Notes: generated by a model from the sequence alone, not told the origin. 64,000 nt of DNA from an uncultured Collinsella sp. (GCA_937995345.1 CALKKS010000018.1:1-64000); one strand, 5' to 3'. Shown: positions 32,286 to 41,376, counted from the stretch's first letter. A program made the numbers and translations.

Positions 32286-33161
32286 CTATACAAGACCCCA
32301 GGTCTTGACCTCTTGGTCGAGCCAGCCGTCGGCCAGGCGATCGCAAATCACCTGATCGACCACGGCCGAAAGGTCGCAGCCCTTCTTGGTCGCCACGCCG
32401 TAGCCCTGCTCGCCAAACTTGACCTCGGGCTGCAACAGCTCAACGGTCTCGTTCATGTAACCGGCCAGCGTGGAGCGGTCCATGGCAAAGACGTCGATAT
32501 TGCCGGCGTCGAGCGAACTCTTGATGATGGGGTAGCCGCTAAAAGCCCTAAACTCGGGCTCGCAGCTAAAGCCGTTGTCTTTGATCATCTGCTCGATCAG
32601 GCCCTGCGTGGTAGCGCCCTGGCTCACGCCAATGACCTTGCCGTCCAGATCCTCAATCGAGGTAAAGCCCGAACGCTTCTTGACCATGAGTCCCACGTAG
32701 TCGGTGCGGTACGGCGTCGAGAAATCCCAGCTCTTCTTGCGCTCGTCGGTGATGGTGTAGGTCGCCGCGACCACGTCGAGCTGGCCGTTATCGATGAGCG
32801 GGCCGCGCGTCTTGGGCGTTACGTCGGTAAACTCGACAAGCTCCTGGGCGCGGGCCTCCTTGTAGCTCACGCCAAAGACGGCAGCGGCGATCTGGTAGCA
32901 CAAATCGACTTCCATGCCCTCAAAGCGGCCCTTGGCGGTGTCGTAATAGCCATAGCCGGGAACGTCCTTCTTAACGCCGGCATTCAGATGGCCACGCGAC
33001 TTGATGGCCGCAAGCTTGGACCCCTTGTCGGAGCCCTCGCCGCTGGTGGAGTTGCCGCAACCGGTAAGCGCGGTCCCCGTCAGCACAAGCATGCCGGCGC
33101 CAGCCAGCTGCAAAAAGTGACGGCGCGACACGGCCGCCCTCGTCATATCCGTCATGTCCAT
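32286..33161 (-). CDS. Amino-acid ABC transporter substrate-binding lipoprotein
   Basis: A 291-residue SBP_bac_3 protein. The N-terminus combines a twin-arginine-like SRRHFLQLAGAG with a lipobox LTGC near residue 34, so it is a membrane-tethered lipoprotein, possibly Tat-exported. Family marks are GRFEGMEVDLCYQIAAAVFG, QLDVVAATYTITDERKKSWDFS and IGVSQGATTQ. The start is the ATG at 33161 (a GTG lies just before it), shortly after the ATPase stop. Ligand specificity cannot be fixed; glutamate/glutamine or aspartate is most likely. Confidence 0.9.
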   Translation of the reverse strand: MDMTDMTRAAVSRRHFLQLAGAGMLVLTGTALTGCGNSTSGEGSDKGSKLAAIKSRGHLNAGVKKDVPGYGYYDTAKGRFEGMEVDLCYQIAAAVFGVSYKEARAQELVEFTDVTPKTRGPLIDNGQLDVVAATYTITDERKKSWDFSTPYRTDYVGLMVKKRSGFTSIEDLDGKVIGVSQGATTQGLIEQMIKDNGFSCEPEFRAFSGYPIIKSSLDAGNIDVFAMDRSTLAGYMNETVELLQPEVKFGEQGYGVATKKGCDLSAVVDQVICDRLADGWLDQEVKTWGLV

Positions 33162-33169
33162 CACCGCGC

Positions 33170-33901
33170 CTAGTGCAGAATCTTGGACAGGAACTCGCGG
33201 CAGCGCGGGTTCTCGGGGTTATCGAAGAAGTGCTCGGGCGTGCCCTCCTCCAGAATGCGGCCGTCCTCCATAAAGATGACGCGGTCGGCCACCTGGCGCG
33301 CAAAGCCCATCTCGTGCGTCACGCAGATCATGGTGATATCCTCCTGCGCGAGCTCAATCATAACGTCCAGAACCTCCTGGACCATCTCGGGGTCGAGCGC
33401 CGAGGTCGGCTCGTCAAACAGGATGATGGGCTGCTTGGTGCACAGGGCACGGGCGATGGCGATGCGCTGCTGCTGACCGCCCGAGAGATTCTGCGGATAT
33501 TCGCCGGCCTTATGCGCCATGCCAACGCGCTTGAGCGCGGCGATGGCGATCTCGGTCGCCTCCTCCTTGCTCTTCTTTTGCAGCTTGATGGGTGCGAGCG
33601 TCAGGTTGCCGAGCACCGTCATGTTGGGATACAGGTTGAACTGCTGAAACACCATGGAACTATACTTGCGGGCCATCTCCAGGTGATTCTTTTTGGTGAG
33701 CGGCGTACCGTCGATGAGGACCTCGCCCGACGTAGGCTCCTCCAGATAATCGACGCAACGGATGAGCGTCGACTTACCCGAACCAGAAGGCCCGATCATT
33801 ACGAGCTTCTCGCCGCGCTTGACGGTGAGGTTGATATCTTTGAGCACATGCAGGTCGCCAAAGTACTTGTTGAGATGCTTGATCTCGATCATGTCTGCCA
33901 T
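33170..33901 (-). CDS. glnQ: Polar amino-acid ABC transporter ATP-binding protein
   Basis: A 243-residue GlnQ/HisP-type ATPase: Walker A GPSGSGKST, Q-loop VFQQFNLYPNMTVLGN, signature LSGGQQQRIAIARAL, Walker B ILFDEPTSALDPEMV, and the switch His in CVTHEMGFA. GGAAGGGACATTC precedes the ATG. First gene of the four-gene importer operon. Confidence 0.93.
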   Translation of the reverse strand: MADMIEIKHLNKYFGDLHVLKDINLTVKRGEKLVMIGPSGSGKSTLIRCVDYLEEPTSGEVLIDGTPLTKKNHLEMARKYSSMVFQQFNLYPNMTVLGNLTLAPIKLQKKSKEEATEIAIAALKRVGMAHKAGEYPQNLSGGQQQRIAIARALCTKQPIILFDEPTSALDPEMVQEVLDVMIELAQEDITMICVTHEMGFARQVADRVIFMEDGRILEEGTPEHFFDNPENPRCREFLSKILH

Positions 33902-34007
33902 GAATGTCCCTTCCCTGCGTTTACACGAGTTGAACTATTGTACGGAAAGAACCACGTTTCCGCAGCCCACACTACATTCCCGTAAAGAACCCGCAACCTT
34001 TCACCCA

Positions 34008-34074
34008 CTCATTGGGGACAGACTTAAATGAGTGCCCGCTCATTGGGTACTCATTTAAGTCTGTCCCCAATGAG
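34008..34074. repeat. Long inverted repeat with GGGGACAGACTTA (26-bp arms)
   Basis: Arms 34008-34033 and 34049-34074 are perfect complements around a 15-nt loop. Each arm can also fold alone (ACTCATT with AATGAGT around GGGGACAGACTTA). It is a GGGACAG-class element in the yqeY-glnQ gap. Confidence 0.85.
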
Positions 34075-34094
34075 CGCCCGTCCTGTGCAAGCAC

Positions 34095-34127
34095 CAAAAA
34101 AGGGCGCGACCGCGATGGTCACGCCCC
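34095..34127 (-). terminator. Rho-independent terminator after yqeY
   Basis: On the minus strand GGGCGTGACC and GGTCGCGCCC pair and are followed by TTTTTT. Confidence 0.8.
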
Positions 34128-34155
34128 TCAACATCAACTATGTGCCGACCGCCTC

Positions 34156-34599
34156 TTAGACAAGCTTCGCGGCGACAATCTTGGCCGCTGCCGGCTTATC
34201 GAAGTTGCCGCCGGTGGCCTTACCCAGAGCGCCCATGACCTGGCCCATCTGTTTCTTGGACGTGGCGCCCAGCTCGGCGATAACCTGCTCGATCAGGGCC
34301 TCGAGCTCCTCGCCCGAAACCTGCGCGGGCAGCAGGCTCTCCAAAATCTTGACCTGCTCGGTCAGATTGTCGGTACGTTCCTGGTCGGTACCGGCCTTAA
34401 TGGACATCTCCAGCGTCTCGCTCGTCTGCTTAATCAGACGCTTGATCATGCTGTTGACGTCTTCCTCGGTCACATCGCGGCGCTCGTTGACCTCGATATT
34501 CTTCACCTCGGCCTTAACCTGGCGAATGATGGACAGGCGAACCTTGTCCTTGGCCTTCATGGCCGCAATCATTTCCTTCTGCAGCTCTTCGTTGGTCAT
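34156..34599 (-). CDS. yqeY: GatB/YqeY domain-containing protein
   Basis: A 147-residue helical protein similar to the tail domain of GatB, which touches tRNA in the amidotransferase. Motifs are KAKDKVRLSIIRQVKAEVKN and LLPAQVSGEELEALI, with the terminal GKATGGNFDKPAAAKIVAAK. Free-standing YqeY proteins have no proven activity. The start is put at the second ATG (34599), eight bases after GGAGG; the first ATG is only two bases from it. It is downstream of the foldase gene and ends at a terminator. Confidence 0.88.
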   Translation of the reverse strand: MTNEELQKEMIAAMKAKDKVRLSIIRQVKAEVKNIEVNERRDVTEEDVNSMIKRLIKQTSETLEMSIKAGTDQERTDNLTEQVKILESLLPAQVSGEELEALIEQVIAELGATSKKQMGQVMGALGKATGGNFDKPAAAKIVAAKLV

Positions 34600-34653
34600 C
34601 TGCATATCCTCCTCAATAGCGTGGGCGGCACTCAGGCGGGCACCGCCCCATGA

Positions 34654-35877
34654 TTACTTAGTCGTCGACGAATCGTCGGTCGAACTCTTGGTGACGCCCT
34701 TCAGGCTGACGTTGTACGGCACGTCCTTGGGCATGGGGTTAACGGTGATGTCGGCGTCCTTCTTGTACTGCTCCAGCCATTCGCTGTACGCAGTGCTCTC
34801 TGCCTGCGTCTTCACCACGTTGGAGACATACTTCTTGATGTCCTTGGGCACCTGCTTAATGTCATCGACCTGGCCATCAACATGGAAGTAGTCGGTACAC
34901 TTGATGATATGGTAGCCATAGGTCGACTCGACGACGTCGCTCACATCGCCCTTGTTAAGCCCCTCGAGCGCCGCCTGGTAGCTGTCGACGAAGGTGGTGA
35001 GCTTGTCCCAACCCACATCGCCCTTCTTATCCTTGGAGCCGGTATCGTCGGAGTACTGCTCCACGGCGTCCTCAAAGCTCAGCTCGCCGGAGTTAATCTT
35101 GTCCAGGCACTCCTGCGCCTTGGCCTTGGCGGCAGCCTTGTCCTCGTCAGATGCGTCGGAAGCGACCTTGATCAGGATATTCGACGAACGACGGGCATCG
35201 TTGTAGTTGGACAGGTTCTCATTGATGTAATCGACAATCTCGCTGTCCCTGGGCTTGCTGGTGGGTGCCACGGCATCCTTGAGCTTCTGCTGCGCCAGGC
35301 TCTCCTTGAGCGAATCCTTGTAGGTGTCCTCGGTGTAGCCGTAGGTCTTAAGCGTCTTCTTAAAGGTCTTGGCGCCGCCCGCGCTCTTGCATGCGTCCTT
35401 CCAAGCCTTCTCGACCTCCTTGTCCGACACCGTCACGCCGTTTTCCTTCTGCGCCTGCTGAAGCAGAATCTGCTGCGTGTAGGAGTCGATGAGCTGCTTG
35501 CGGTACTTCTTGGGCGTCAGGTCGTTGTCGACCAGATACTGCGCCCAGTCCTTGTCCTTGGTGTAGCCATAGGACGTGCGCATGCTCATAATCTGCTTGG
35601 TCACGGTGTCCTCGGTGAGGTTGGTGCCGTTGATAGTGGCAGCCACGCCACCAGTGAGCTTATAGCCCGAGCTGGCGCTTTCGGTCTGCGACATCAGGCC
35701 GGAGCACGCCATGGCCGAGACGGAGAGCAGCATCGCCAGCACGCCGATGACCACCAGGACAATCTTGACGGTCTTGGACACATAGGTCTTGCGCTGCTTC
35801 TGACGAGAGCTGGAAGCGACGCGAGCCTGCTGCTCGGGCGTCGGTGCGGCCTCGGGGTTCTTTTTCTTATTTGCCAT
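34654..35877 (-). CDS. Membrane-anchored parvulin-type peptidyl-prolyl isomerase (SurA/PrsA-like)
   Basis: A 407-residue extracytoplasmic foldase. A basic cytoplasmic tail precedes one hydrophobic segment (VKIVLVVIGVLAMLLSVSAM, about 38-57); AMAC at its end is only a weak lipobox, so a signal anchor is equally possible. A SurA_N-like helical region (about 75-215) leads into a rotamase domain (about 225-350: SSNILIKVA, EDAVEQYSDDTGSKDKKGDVGW, GDVSDVVESTYGYHIIKC). It probably helps fold exported proteins such as the surface proteins nearby. AAAGGCCAAAC precedes the ATG. YqeY follows after 54 nt. Confidence 0.87.
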   Translation of the reverse strand: MANKKKNPEAAPTPEQQARVASSSRQKQRKTYVSKTVKIVLVVIGVLAMLLSVSAMACSGLMSQTESASSGYKLTGGVAATINGTNLTEDTVTKQIMSMRTSYGYTKDKDWAQYLVDNDLTPKKYRKQLIDSYTQQILLQQAQKENGVTVSDKEVEKAWKDACKSAGGAKTFKKTLKTYGYTEDTYKDSLKESLAQQKLKDAVAPTSKPRDSEIVDYINENLSNYNDARRSSNILIKVASDASDEDKAAAKAKAQECLDKINSGELSFEDAVEQYSDDTGSKDKKGDVGWDKLTTFVDSYQAALEGLNKGDVSDVVESTYGYHIIKCTDYFHVDGQVDDIKQVPKDIKKYVSNVVKTQAESTAYSEWLEQYKKDADITVNPMPKDVPYNVSLKGVTKSSTDDSSTTK

Positions 35878-35944
35878 GTTTGGCCTTTCGCATCACGAAT
35901 CGAACAAACGCCATTGTGTCACAACGCAGCCCCCGCGACACACC

Positions 35945-35975
35945 TGGTGCATGGAGGACAGGTTAATCTGCACCA
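35945..35975. repeat. REP-like GGACAGGTTAAT hairpin
   Basis: TGGTGCA and TGCACCA flank TGGAGGACAGGTTAATC. A GGACAG-core element between the PTS IIA gene and the foldase gene. Confidence 0.6.
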
Positions 35976-36009
35976 TTTTGGTGCAAAGGGAACGTCCCCC
36001 ACCGCCACC

Positions 36010-36474
36010 CTAAAAGTGGCGGCGGATGGCGTCGACCATGCCTTGGGGCGTGGTCTGGCCAAGCACATCGGCTGCAGCGTCGGCATCCATAAAGATATTC
36101 ATAAGCGCTTGCAGGGCCTCGACCTGGCCGCCCGGCTCGGCAATGCCCAGATTGATGACGATCTGCGCCGGCACCGGGGCGCCCATGCCCGCCATCGCGT
36201 TGAACATCACAGGTGCGGCGGGCTTTACCACCGCGATATAGGGCTTGGCCACAAATCCCGGATCGGTATGCGGAATGGCGATGTTTGCCGCCGGCATAGC
36301 GAGACCCGTGGGATAGGCGTTCTCGCGCGTGCGGACGGCGTCAAGCCAACCGGACGCAATGTAGCCGCGCGGGGCGAGCTCGCCCTCGAGCCGTGCAAAC
36401 ACCTCATCCGGCGTCGCGCACCCCCAATCAAAAAACACCAGCTCAGGCGTAAACAGCGCTTCGTTATCCGCCAT
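36010..36474 (-). CDS. Stand-alone PTS IIA component (fructose/mannitol type)
   Basis: A 154-residue PTS_EIIA_2 protein; the phosphorylated His lies in NIAIPHTDP near residue 62. No IIB, IIC or sugar-catabolic gene is nearby, so it is either shared by a distant galactitol-type permease or has a regulatory job. The ATG at 36474 follows GGAGGACGGA; longer in-frame readings run into the PIN-toxin gene and lack a ribosome site. Confidence 0.82.
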   Translation of the reverse strand: MADNEALFTPELVFFDWGCATPDEVFARLEGELAPRGYIASGWLDAVRTRENAYPTGLAMPAANIAIPHTDPGFVAKPYIAVVKPAAPVMFNAMAGMGAPVPAQIVINLGIAEPGGQVEALQALMNIFMDADAAADVLGQTTPQGMVDAIRRHF

Positions 36475-36539
36475 TCCGTCCTCCAAAATTGCATGGGAGC
36501 CATAATGCTCAATATGATAGCGAAACGAAACGGGCAAGA

Positions 36540-37007
36540 TCAGTTGAGAATTCCAATCAGCTCGAGAGCACGGGCAGGCGTCAGGCACACCTCAGGCATT
36601 GCCTCCAGCATGCGTCGGTCACTCGTGACCACATAGTCAACATCCGCCGTCTCGCCCGAGGCGATGATGAGGTTGTCTTCAAGATCCGGCATACGCTTGC
36701 CAAGCATTCGTGCCATCTCGCACTCCGCCAACGAAAGCGGAGAAGCCGTTGCCACCTGCATCATATGCTCGACACAGGCCCACGCTGCCGAAGCAAACGA
36801 CACGTTAACTCCGTTCGCATTCCGCCGGGCTAGACGCCGAGGCAAAATGTAGAACACATCCTTTGCCGTCGTTGGCGCGTACAGAAGGTCAATCTTTCCT
36901 GCCTCGGCCGCCTCGACCAATCTTCTCGCTTCGTCGAATGCCCCCTCTTGCAGGTAATAATCAAGCCACACATTCGTATCCACAAGCAGGCGCTTTGCCT
37001 CGATCAT
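36540..37007 (-). CDS. PIN-domain protein, probable VapC-like toxin
   Basis: A 155-residue PIN-domain protein with the acidic metal-site residues in LLVDTNVWLDYY, a central Glu and PDLEDNLIIASGE, then VVTSDRRML. PIN toxins cut RNA. Its ATG overlaps the stop of the upstream RHH gene as ATGA, the usual arrangement of an antitoxin-toxin operon. It is slightly longer than classical VapC (about 130 residues). Confidence 0.82.
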   Translation of the reverse strand: MIEAKRLLVDTNVWLDYYLQEGAFDEARRLVEAAEAGKIDLLYAPTTAKDVFYILPRRLARRNANGVNVSFASAAWACVEHMMQVATASPLSLAECEMARMLGKRMPDLEDNLIIASGETADVDYVVTSDRRMLEAMPEVCLTPARALELIGILN

Positions 37008-37348
37008 CGGCAATTCGCCTCCATGTCGGCAATCATCGCGTCATACATATCATCGCATACGGCATCCCAGTCTTCCGCAGACGATTCAGCTGGCGCAAAA
37101 TCCGAAGCGCTTAGCCCCAACGAGGAAAAAGCTAGTCCACACCCCTGCTCGGCAAGGCTCTTCGCGCGGGGCATCTCACGCTTATCCGCCAGCATAAATC
37201 CCGGCAACGCTTGATGCTCGACAAGATAGGCCCAAAGCGCGCGAATGGCATCACTCGGCCCCAATCCATTGCGAGTCAGGACCGCATCGCCACCAGCCTT
37301 GAGCATAGGATCGATTCGTGTGTTGAGCTGCACCATCGCCGTTCCCAT
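37004..37348 (-). CDS. RHH (RelB/DinJ-like) antitoxin
   Basis: A 114-residue protein with an N-terminal ribbon-helix-helix, MVQLNTRIDPMLKAGGDAVL followed by GPSDAIRALWAYLVEH, like RelB/DinJ antitoxins, and an acidic C-terminus that should wrap its toxin. AAAGGAGCCGCT precedes the ATG. A promoter with -10 TATACT (37373-37378) and -35 TTGTGT (37395-37400, 16-nt gap) lies directly upstream. It pairs with a PIN protein instead of the usual RelE-type toxin. Confidence 0.8.
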   Translation of the reverse strand: MGTAMVQLNTRIDPMLKAGGDAVLTRNGLGPSDAIRALWAYLVEHQALPGFMLADKREMPRAKSLAEQGCGLAFSSLGLSASDFAPAESSAEDWDAVCDDMYDAMIADMEANCR

Positions 37349-37372
37349 AGCGGCTCCTTTCTACGTGCTAGC

Positions 37373-37400
37373 AGTATAGCAAACCTGTTAGGCCACACAA
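37373..37400 (-). promoter_or_regulatory. Promoter of the RHH/PIN toxin-antitoxin operon
   Basis: TTGTGT, 16 nt, TATACT on the minus strand. The -35 overlaps the T-run of the purN terminator, so there is almost no spare DNA between the two units. Confidence 0.55.
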
Positions 37401-37432
37401 AAGGGCCCCGACCGAGCACGGACGAGGCCCTT
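37396..37432 (-). terminator. Rho-independent terminator of purM-purN
   Basis: On the minus strand AAGGGCC and GGCCCTT form the stem, followed by TTGTG; it ends the purine genes before the toxin-antitoxin operon. Confidence 0.8.
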
Positions 37433-37498
37433 ACCGGCTTCTTGGTTCTAATGACGACTTTACGCCTCAACGAAACCTAGGCGACCCTTTTACACGAA

Positions 37499-38197
37499 CT
37501 AACGCGCCGCATCAATTGCGACCTTGCCGCTCTCCAGCACGTGAACGCGACCGTCGGCGAGCATCTGCACGACTTCGGGGTACAGCACATGCTCGATCGC
37601 GTGGATGTGCTCCTCGAGCGTGTCGACATCCCAACCCTCCTCAACAGCCAGCGCACGCTGGGCGATGATGGGACCGTTGTCGTAGATCTCGTTGGCAAAG
37701 TGCACGGTCACGCCGGTCACCTTGACGCCGCGAGCAAACGCGTCGTCAATCGCATGCGCGCCGGTAAAGCTCGGTAGCAGCGCCGGGTGCAGGTTGACCA
37801 CGCGATTGGGGAACGCGGCCAGCAGCGGCGTGTGCACCATGCGCATGTAGCCGGCCATGACCACGTACTCGCAGCCACGCTCGAGCAGCTCGTGCGCGAT
37901 GATCTCATCGGCAGCGATGGGATCGGCATAGACATCCTTGGACAGCGTGAGCGTCTGGATGCCCGCGCGCTCGGCACGCTGCAGACCCTTGGCCGAAGGA
38001 CGGCTCGACACCACAAGCTCAATCGAAGCGTTGAGCTTACCGGCGGCGATCAGGTCGATCAGCGCCTGCAGGTTGGTGCCCGAACCGCTGATAAGCACGC
38101 CGATCTTGAGCGGCTCGGCCGTATCGGTGCCGGTCGGACGGGTGTAGGGCACAAAGCCCAGGCCCTCGGCAGCAGCCATCTGCTCGCTAGCGCTCAT
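37499..38197 (-). CDS. purN: Phosphoribosylglycinamide formyltransferase
   Basis: A 232-residue GAR transformylase, third step of purine synthesis with 10-formyl-THF. Motifs are IGVLISGSGTNLQALID (about 31-47), YVVMAGYMRMV, VNLHPALLPSFTGAHAIDDA with catalytic Asn/His, and VTVHFANEIYDNGPII. The N-terminus has about 28 extra residues. The ATG overlaps the purM stop by 11 nt. Confidence 0.96.
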   Translation of the reverse strand: MSASEQMAAAEGLGFVPYTRPTGTDTAEPLKIGVLISGSGTNLQALIDLIAAGKLNASIELVVSSRPSAKGLQRAERAGIQTLTLSKDVYADPIAADEIIAHELLERGCEYVVMAGYMRMVHTPLLAAFPNRVVNLHPALLPSFTGAHAIDDAFARGVKVTGVTVHFANEIYDNGPIIAQRALAVEEGWDVDTLEEHIHAIEHVLYPEVVQMLADGRVHVLESGKVAIDAAR

Positions 38198-39290
38198 CGG
38201 AGTACACGACCTTACCGGAACCCTCGACGCACTCGCCCACGCGGAACGGCTTCTCGCCCAGCGCGACCAGGGCCTCGGTCACGGCGGCCTCGTCCTCGGG
38301 GGCGACGATCAGGCACAGGCCAACGCCCATGTTGAAGGTCTTGCATGCCTCGTTGGGCGCGAGCTCGGCCCGACGCGACACGTAGGTGATGACAGGCGGA
38401 ACGTCCCAGCCCATCTCGGCGCCGTTGCGGGCGACCACGGCGTCGACGTCGTCGGCAAGCGCGCGGTTGAGGTTCTCGGTGATGCCGCCGCCGGTGATGT
38501 GGGCAATCGCGTGAACGTTGGCGCCGCCACGCAGCAGCTCCAGAATCGGCTTGACATAAATGCGCGTGGGAGCCAGCAGAGCGTCGGCAAGCGATGCACC
38601 GCCGAGCTCCTCGAGCGGACGGCTCAGCTCCTCGGCCTTAGCGGCGGCCTCGGGCGTGCCCGGTTTGATGCCGTCAACGCCGATAACTTTGCGCACCAGC
38701 GAGTAGCCGTTGGAGTGCACGCCGGTGGAAGGCAGGCCCAGGATCACATCGCCGGGGCGAACGTTCGCGGGGTCAAGCATCTTGGGACGGTCGACGACGC
38801 CCACGGTAAAGCCAGCGAGGTCATAATCGGCCGGAGCCATGACGCCGGGGTGCTCGGCCATCTCGCCGCCCACGAGCGCGCAGCCCGCGAGCTTGCAGCC
38901 GTCGGCCACGCCCTTGATGATCTTTGCCATGTGCTCGGCCTCAATGTGACCGATGGCAACGTAATCCAGGAAGAACAGCGGCTCGGCGCCCGAAGCCAAA
39001 ATGTCATTGACGCACATGGCGACCAGGTCCTGGCCCACCGTCTCATGACGGTCCATGATCTGGGCGAGCACGAGCTTGGTGCCCACGCCGTCGGTGCCGC
39101 TGATCAGGATCGGGTCTTCCATATCCTTAAGCGCGGCGGCCGAGAACAGGCCGCCAAAGCCACCGATGCCGCCGATGACCTCGGGGCGGTTGGTGTCCTT
39201 GACCATCTGCTTAATAGCGTCGACGGCGCGGCCGCCCTCGGCGGTATCGACGCCGGCGTCCTCGTACGTCACATGCTTGCTGTCGCTCAT
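38187..39290 (-). CDS. purM: Phosphoribosylformylglycinamidine cyclo-ligase
   Basis: A 367-residue AIR synthetase (step 5 of purine synthesis). Motifs are YEDAGVDTAEGGRAV near the N-terminus, GGIGGFGGLFS, ISGTDGVGTKLVLA, VAMCVNDILASGAEPLFFLDY, and GLPSTGVHSNGYSLVRK with HITGGGITENL. GGAGAGGAAGGCTCAG precedes the ATG. It is cotranscribed with purN and lies 158 nt downstream of purF, with a REP-like hairpin in between. Confidence 0.96.
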   Translation of the reverse strand: MSDSKHVTYEDAGVDTAEGGRAVDAIKQMVKDTNRPEVIGGIGGFGGLFSAAALKDMEDPILISGTDGVGTKLVLAQIMDRHETVGQDLVAMCVNDILASGAEPLFFLDYVAIGHIEAEHMAKIIKGVADGCKLAGCALVGGEMAEHPGVMAPADYDLAGFTVGVVDRPKMLDPANVRPGDVILGLPSTGVHSNGYSLVRKVIGVDGIKPGTPEAAAKAEELSRPLEELGGASLADALLAPTRIYVKPILELLRGGANVHAIAHITGGGITENLNRALADDVDAVVARNGAEMGWDVPPVITYVSRRAELAPNEACKTFNMGVGLCLIVAPEDEAAVTEALVALGEKPFRVGECVEGSGKVVYSDER

Positions 39291-39409
39291 CTGAGCCTTC
39301 CTCTCCCACTACCGTGGCGCCGCACGGGCGCCAAACGGTGCTCATAGTTGCGTTCATTTCGGCGCGCACCATAACAGCACGCGCCGTCATATCAACAAAA
39401 CAGCAGATA

Positions 39410-39448
39410 AAACCTGCCAAAATAAACCTGTCCCTAAATGGCAGGTTT
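39410..39448. repeat. REP-like hairpin abutting the purF stop codon
   Basis: AAACCTGCCA and TGGCAGGTTT form a perfect 10-bp stem around AAATAAACCTGTCCCTAAA. It ends inside the purF stop codon; a near-complement follows pth at 14725. Confidence 0.85.
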
Positions 39449-41118
39449 TAGGCCTCGCCGTGCTCCTCTTCCCAGCTGCGGTCATCGTATTTCTCGACCA
39501 CGGCGTCGTCGTCAAAGTGCAGCGGCTTGTCCAGGTTGCGGGGCTTAAAGCCCTCCATAAACTTGTCGCGGCCAAAGCTCTCGGGAATCGCCACGGGATA
39601 GCGGCCGGTAAAGCACGCGTCGCAGTAGCCGCCCTTGGGCATGACCTTAAGCAGGCCCTCGACCGAAAGGAAGGCCAGCGAATCGGCGCCAATGTACTCG
39701 CAGATCTCATCGACCGTCTTGTTGGCACTGATGAGCTGCGACTGCACGTCGGTATCGATACCGTAGAAGCACGGCCAGATGACCTCGGGCGAGTTGATGC
39801 GAATGTGAATTTCCTTGGCGCCGGCGTTGCGCAGCATCTTGACGAGCTGCACCATGGTGGTGCCGCGCACAATGGAGTCGTCGATGACGACCAGGCGCTT
39901 GCCCTCGATGTTGTCGCGCAGCGGGTTGAGCTTCATGCGCACGCCCATGGCGCGCAGCTCCTGCGTAGGCTCGATAAACGTACGACCCACATAGCGGTTC
40001 TTGATGAGGCCCTCGCCAAAGGGAATGCCGCTCTCGTGCGAATAGCCCTCCGCGGGCGGCAGGCCGGAGTCGGGCACGCCAATGACCAGGTCGGCCTCGA
40101 CGGGCTCCTCGTGTGCCAACTGGCGACCCATATCATAGCGGCAGGCGTAGACGCTCTTGCCGTTCATGATGGAGTCGGGGCGGGCAAAGTAGACCTGCTC
40201 AAAGATGCAGTTGGCGGGCTCTTCGGCTGCAGGCACGCCCTGCTCGGATACCAGGCCCTCGGCGCTGATGCGCAAGATCTCACCGGGGCGGACGTCGCGG
40301 ACGTACTCGGCGCCCACAATGTCGAGCGCACAAGTCTCGGAGGCGACGACCCAGCCGCCGGCGCGCGTGACATGGACGGCGGCGTCGACCGTTGCCGCGT
40401 CGTCCTGCGACGGCAGCTGCGAAACGGATGCGGCATCGGCCTGGTCCAGGCCCTCGTCTACGAGCTTGCCCAGCACGAGCGGGCGAATGCCGTGCGGGTC
40501 GCGGAAGGCGTAGAGCGCCTGCTCGTTGATGAGCGTCATGGCGTAGCCGCCGCGCACGAGCTCCATGGTCTTGCGAATGCCCTCGCGCAGGTGGCCCGTA
40601 CGCTGGGTAAAGTAGCCGATGAGCTTGGTCGCAACCTCGGAATCCGAGTTGGAGAGGAACGGCACGCCCAGCTCGATCAGCTGGCGGCGCAGCTCGTCGG
40701 TGTTGACGAGGGTGCCGTTGTGCGCGAGCGCGATAATGACGCTATTGATGGTAGAGAGGTGCGGCTGAGAGGCTTCCCAGCTCTTGGCGCCGGCGGTGCC
40801 GTAGCGCACATGACCCACGGCCAGCTGACCGGAGAGCGTCGACAGGTCGGCATTAGAGAACACGCGGTCGAGCAGGCCCAGATCCTTGCGGACCATAACC
40901 GTACCGCCGTCACCTACGGCGATTCCCGCCGATTCTTGGCCACGGTGCTGCAGTGCACGCAGGCCAAAGTACGTCAGTCGAGCCACGTCGCGATCGGGCG
41001 CCCAAACACCAAAAACGCCGCATTCCTCATGCAGCTGGTCGGAGTCCGGATCATACGTCGACATGGCGTTCACCTGTCCCGCGGCACGCTCGGCCGCGTG
41101 GATGGTTTCTTGAGACAT
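39448..41118 (-). CDS. purF: Amidophosphoribosyltransferase
   Basis: A 556-residue glutamine PRPP amidotransferase, first step of purine synthesis. A propeptide of about 32 residues precedes the nucleophile Cys in ECGVFGV. The Ntn glutaminase shows RALQHRGQESAGI and GHVRYGT, and the PRPP loop reads VIDDSIVRGTTMVQLVKML. Later cysteines (GGYCDACFTGRYP) fit an Fe-S type B enzyme, so maturation is probably oxygen-sensitive. It diverges from the CmpB-family gene. Confidence 0.96.
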   Translation of the reverse strand: MSQETIHAAERAAGQVNAMSTYDPDSDQLHEECGVFGVWAPDRDVARLTYFGLRALQHRGQESAGIAVGDGGTVMVRKDLGLLDRVFSNADLSTLSGQLAVGHVRYGTAGAKSWEASQPHLSTINSVIIALAHNGTLVNTDELRRQLIELGVPFLSNSDSEVATKLIGYFTQRTGHLREGIRKTMELVRGGYAMTLINEQALYAFRDPHGIRPLVLGKLVDEGLDQADAASVSQLPSQDDAATVDAAVHVTRAGGWVVASETCALDIVGAEYVRDVRPGEILRISAEGLVSEQGVPAAEEPANCIFEQVYFARPDSIMNGKSVYACRYDMGRQLAHEEPVEADLVIGVPDSGLPPAEGYSHESGIPFGEGLIKNRYVGRTFIEPTQELRAMGVRMKLNPLRDNIEGKRLVVIDDSIVRGTTMVQLVKMLRNAGAKEIHIRINSPEVIWPCFYGIDTDVQSQLISANKTVDEICEYIGADSLAFLSVEGLLKVMPKGGYCDACFTGRYPVAIPESFGRDKFMEGFKPRNLDKPLHFDDDAVVEKYDDRSWEEEHGEA

Positions 41119-41347
41119 GGCATCCCCTCAGAGCCTCGTATTTTGGCGTTACCCGCCTTATTATACGCACGGCGCGACGCGCTCCCCAGCGCATGAGCAG
41201 CGCTTTTTAAAAGCCCACCGAGCTAATAATCCGTTTTGCGGCCAAACATTTTATCGGTCCGTCCAGCGCAAGCGCCCGCGCCCCAGATGGCCGCCGCGTC
41301 CACCGTTGGGGATTACAAAGTTGCAATTGGGACGTTCGTCCTGTCTT

Positions 41348-41376
41348 TTGGCAGGTCGGCGGCGTATCCTTATAAC
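41348..41376 (+). promoter_or_regulatory. Sigma-70-type promoter of the CmpB-family gene
   Basis: TTGGCA (41348-41353), 17 nt, TATAAC (41371-41376), 27 nt before the ATG, with GAGAAAGG as ribosome site. Confidence 0.65.
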
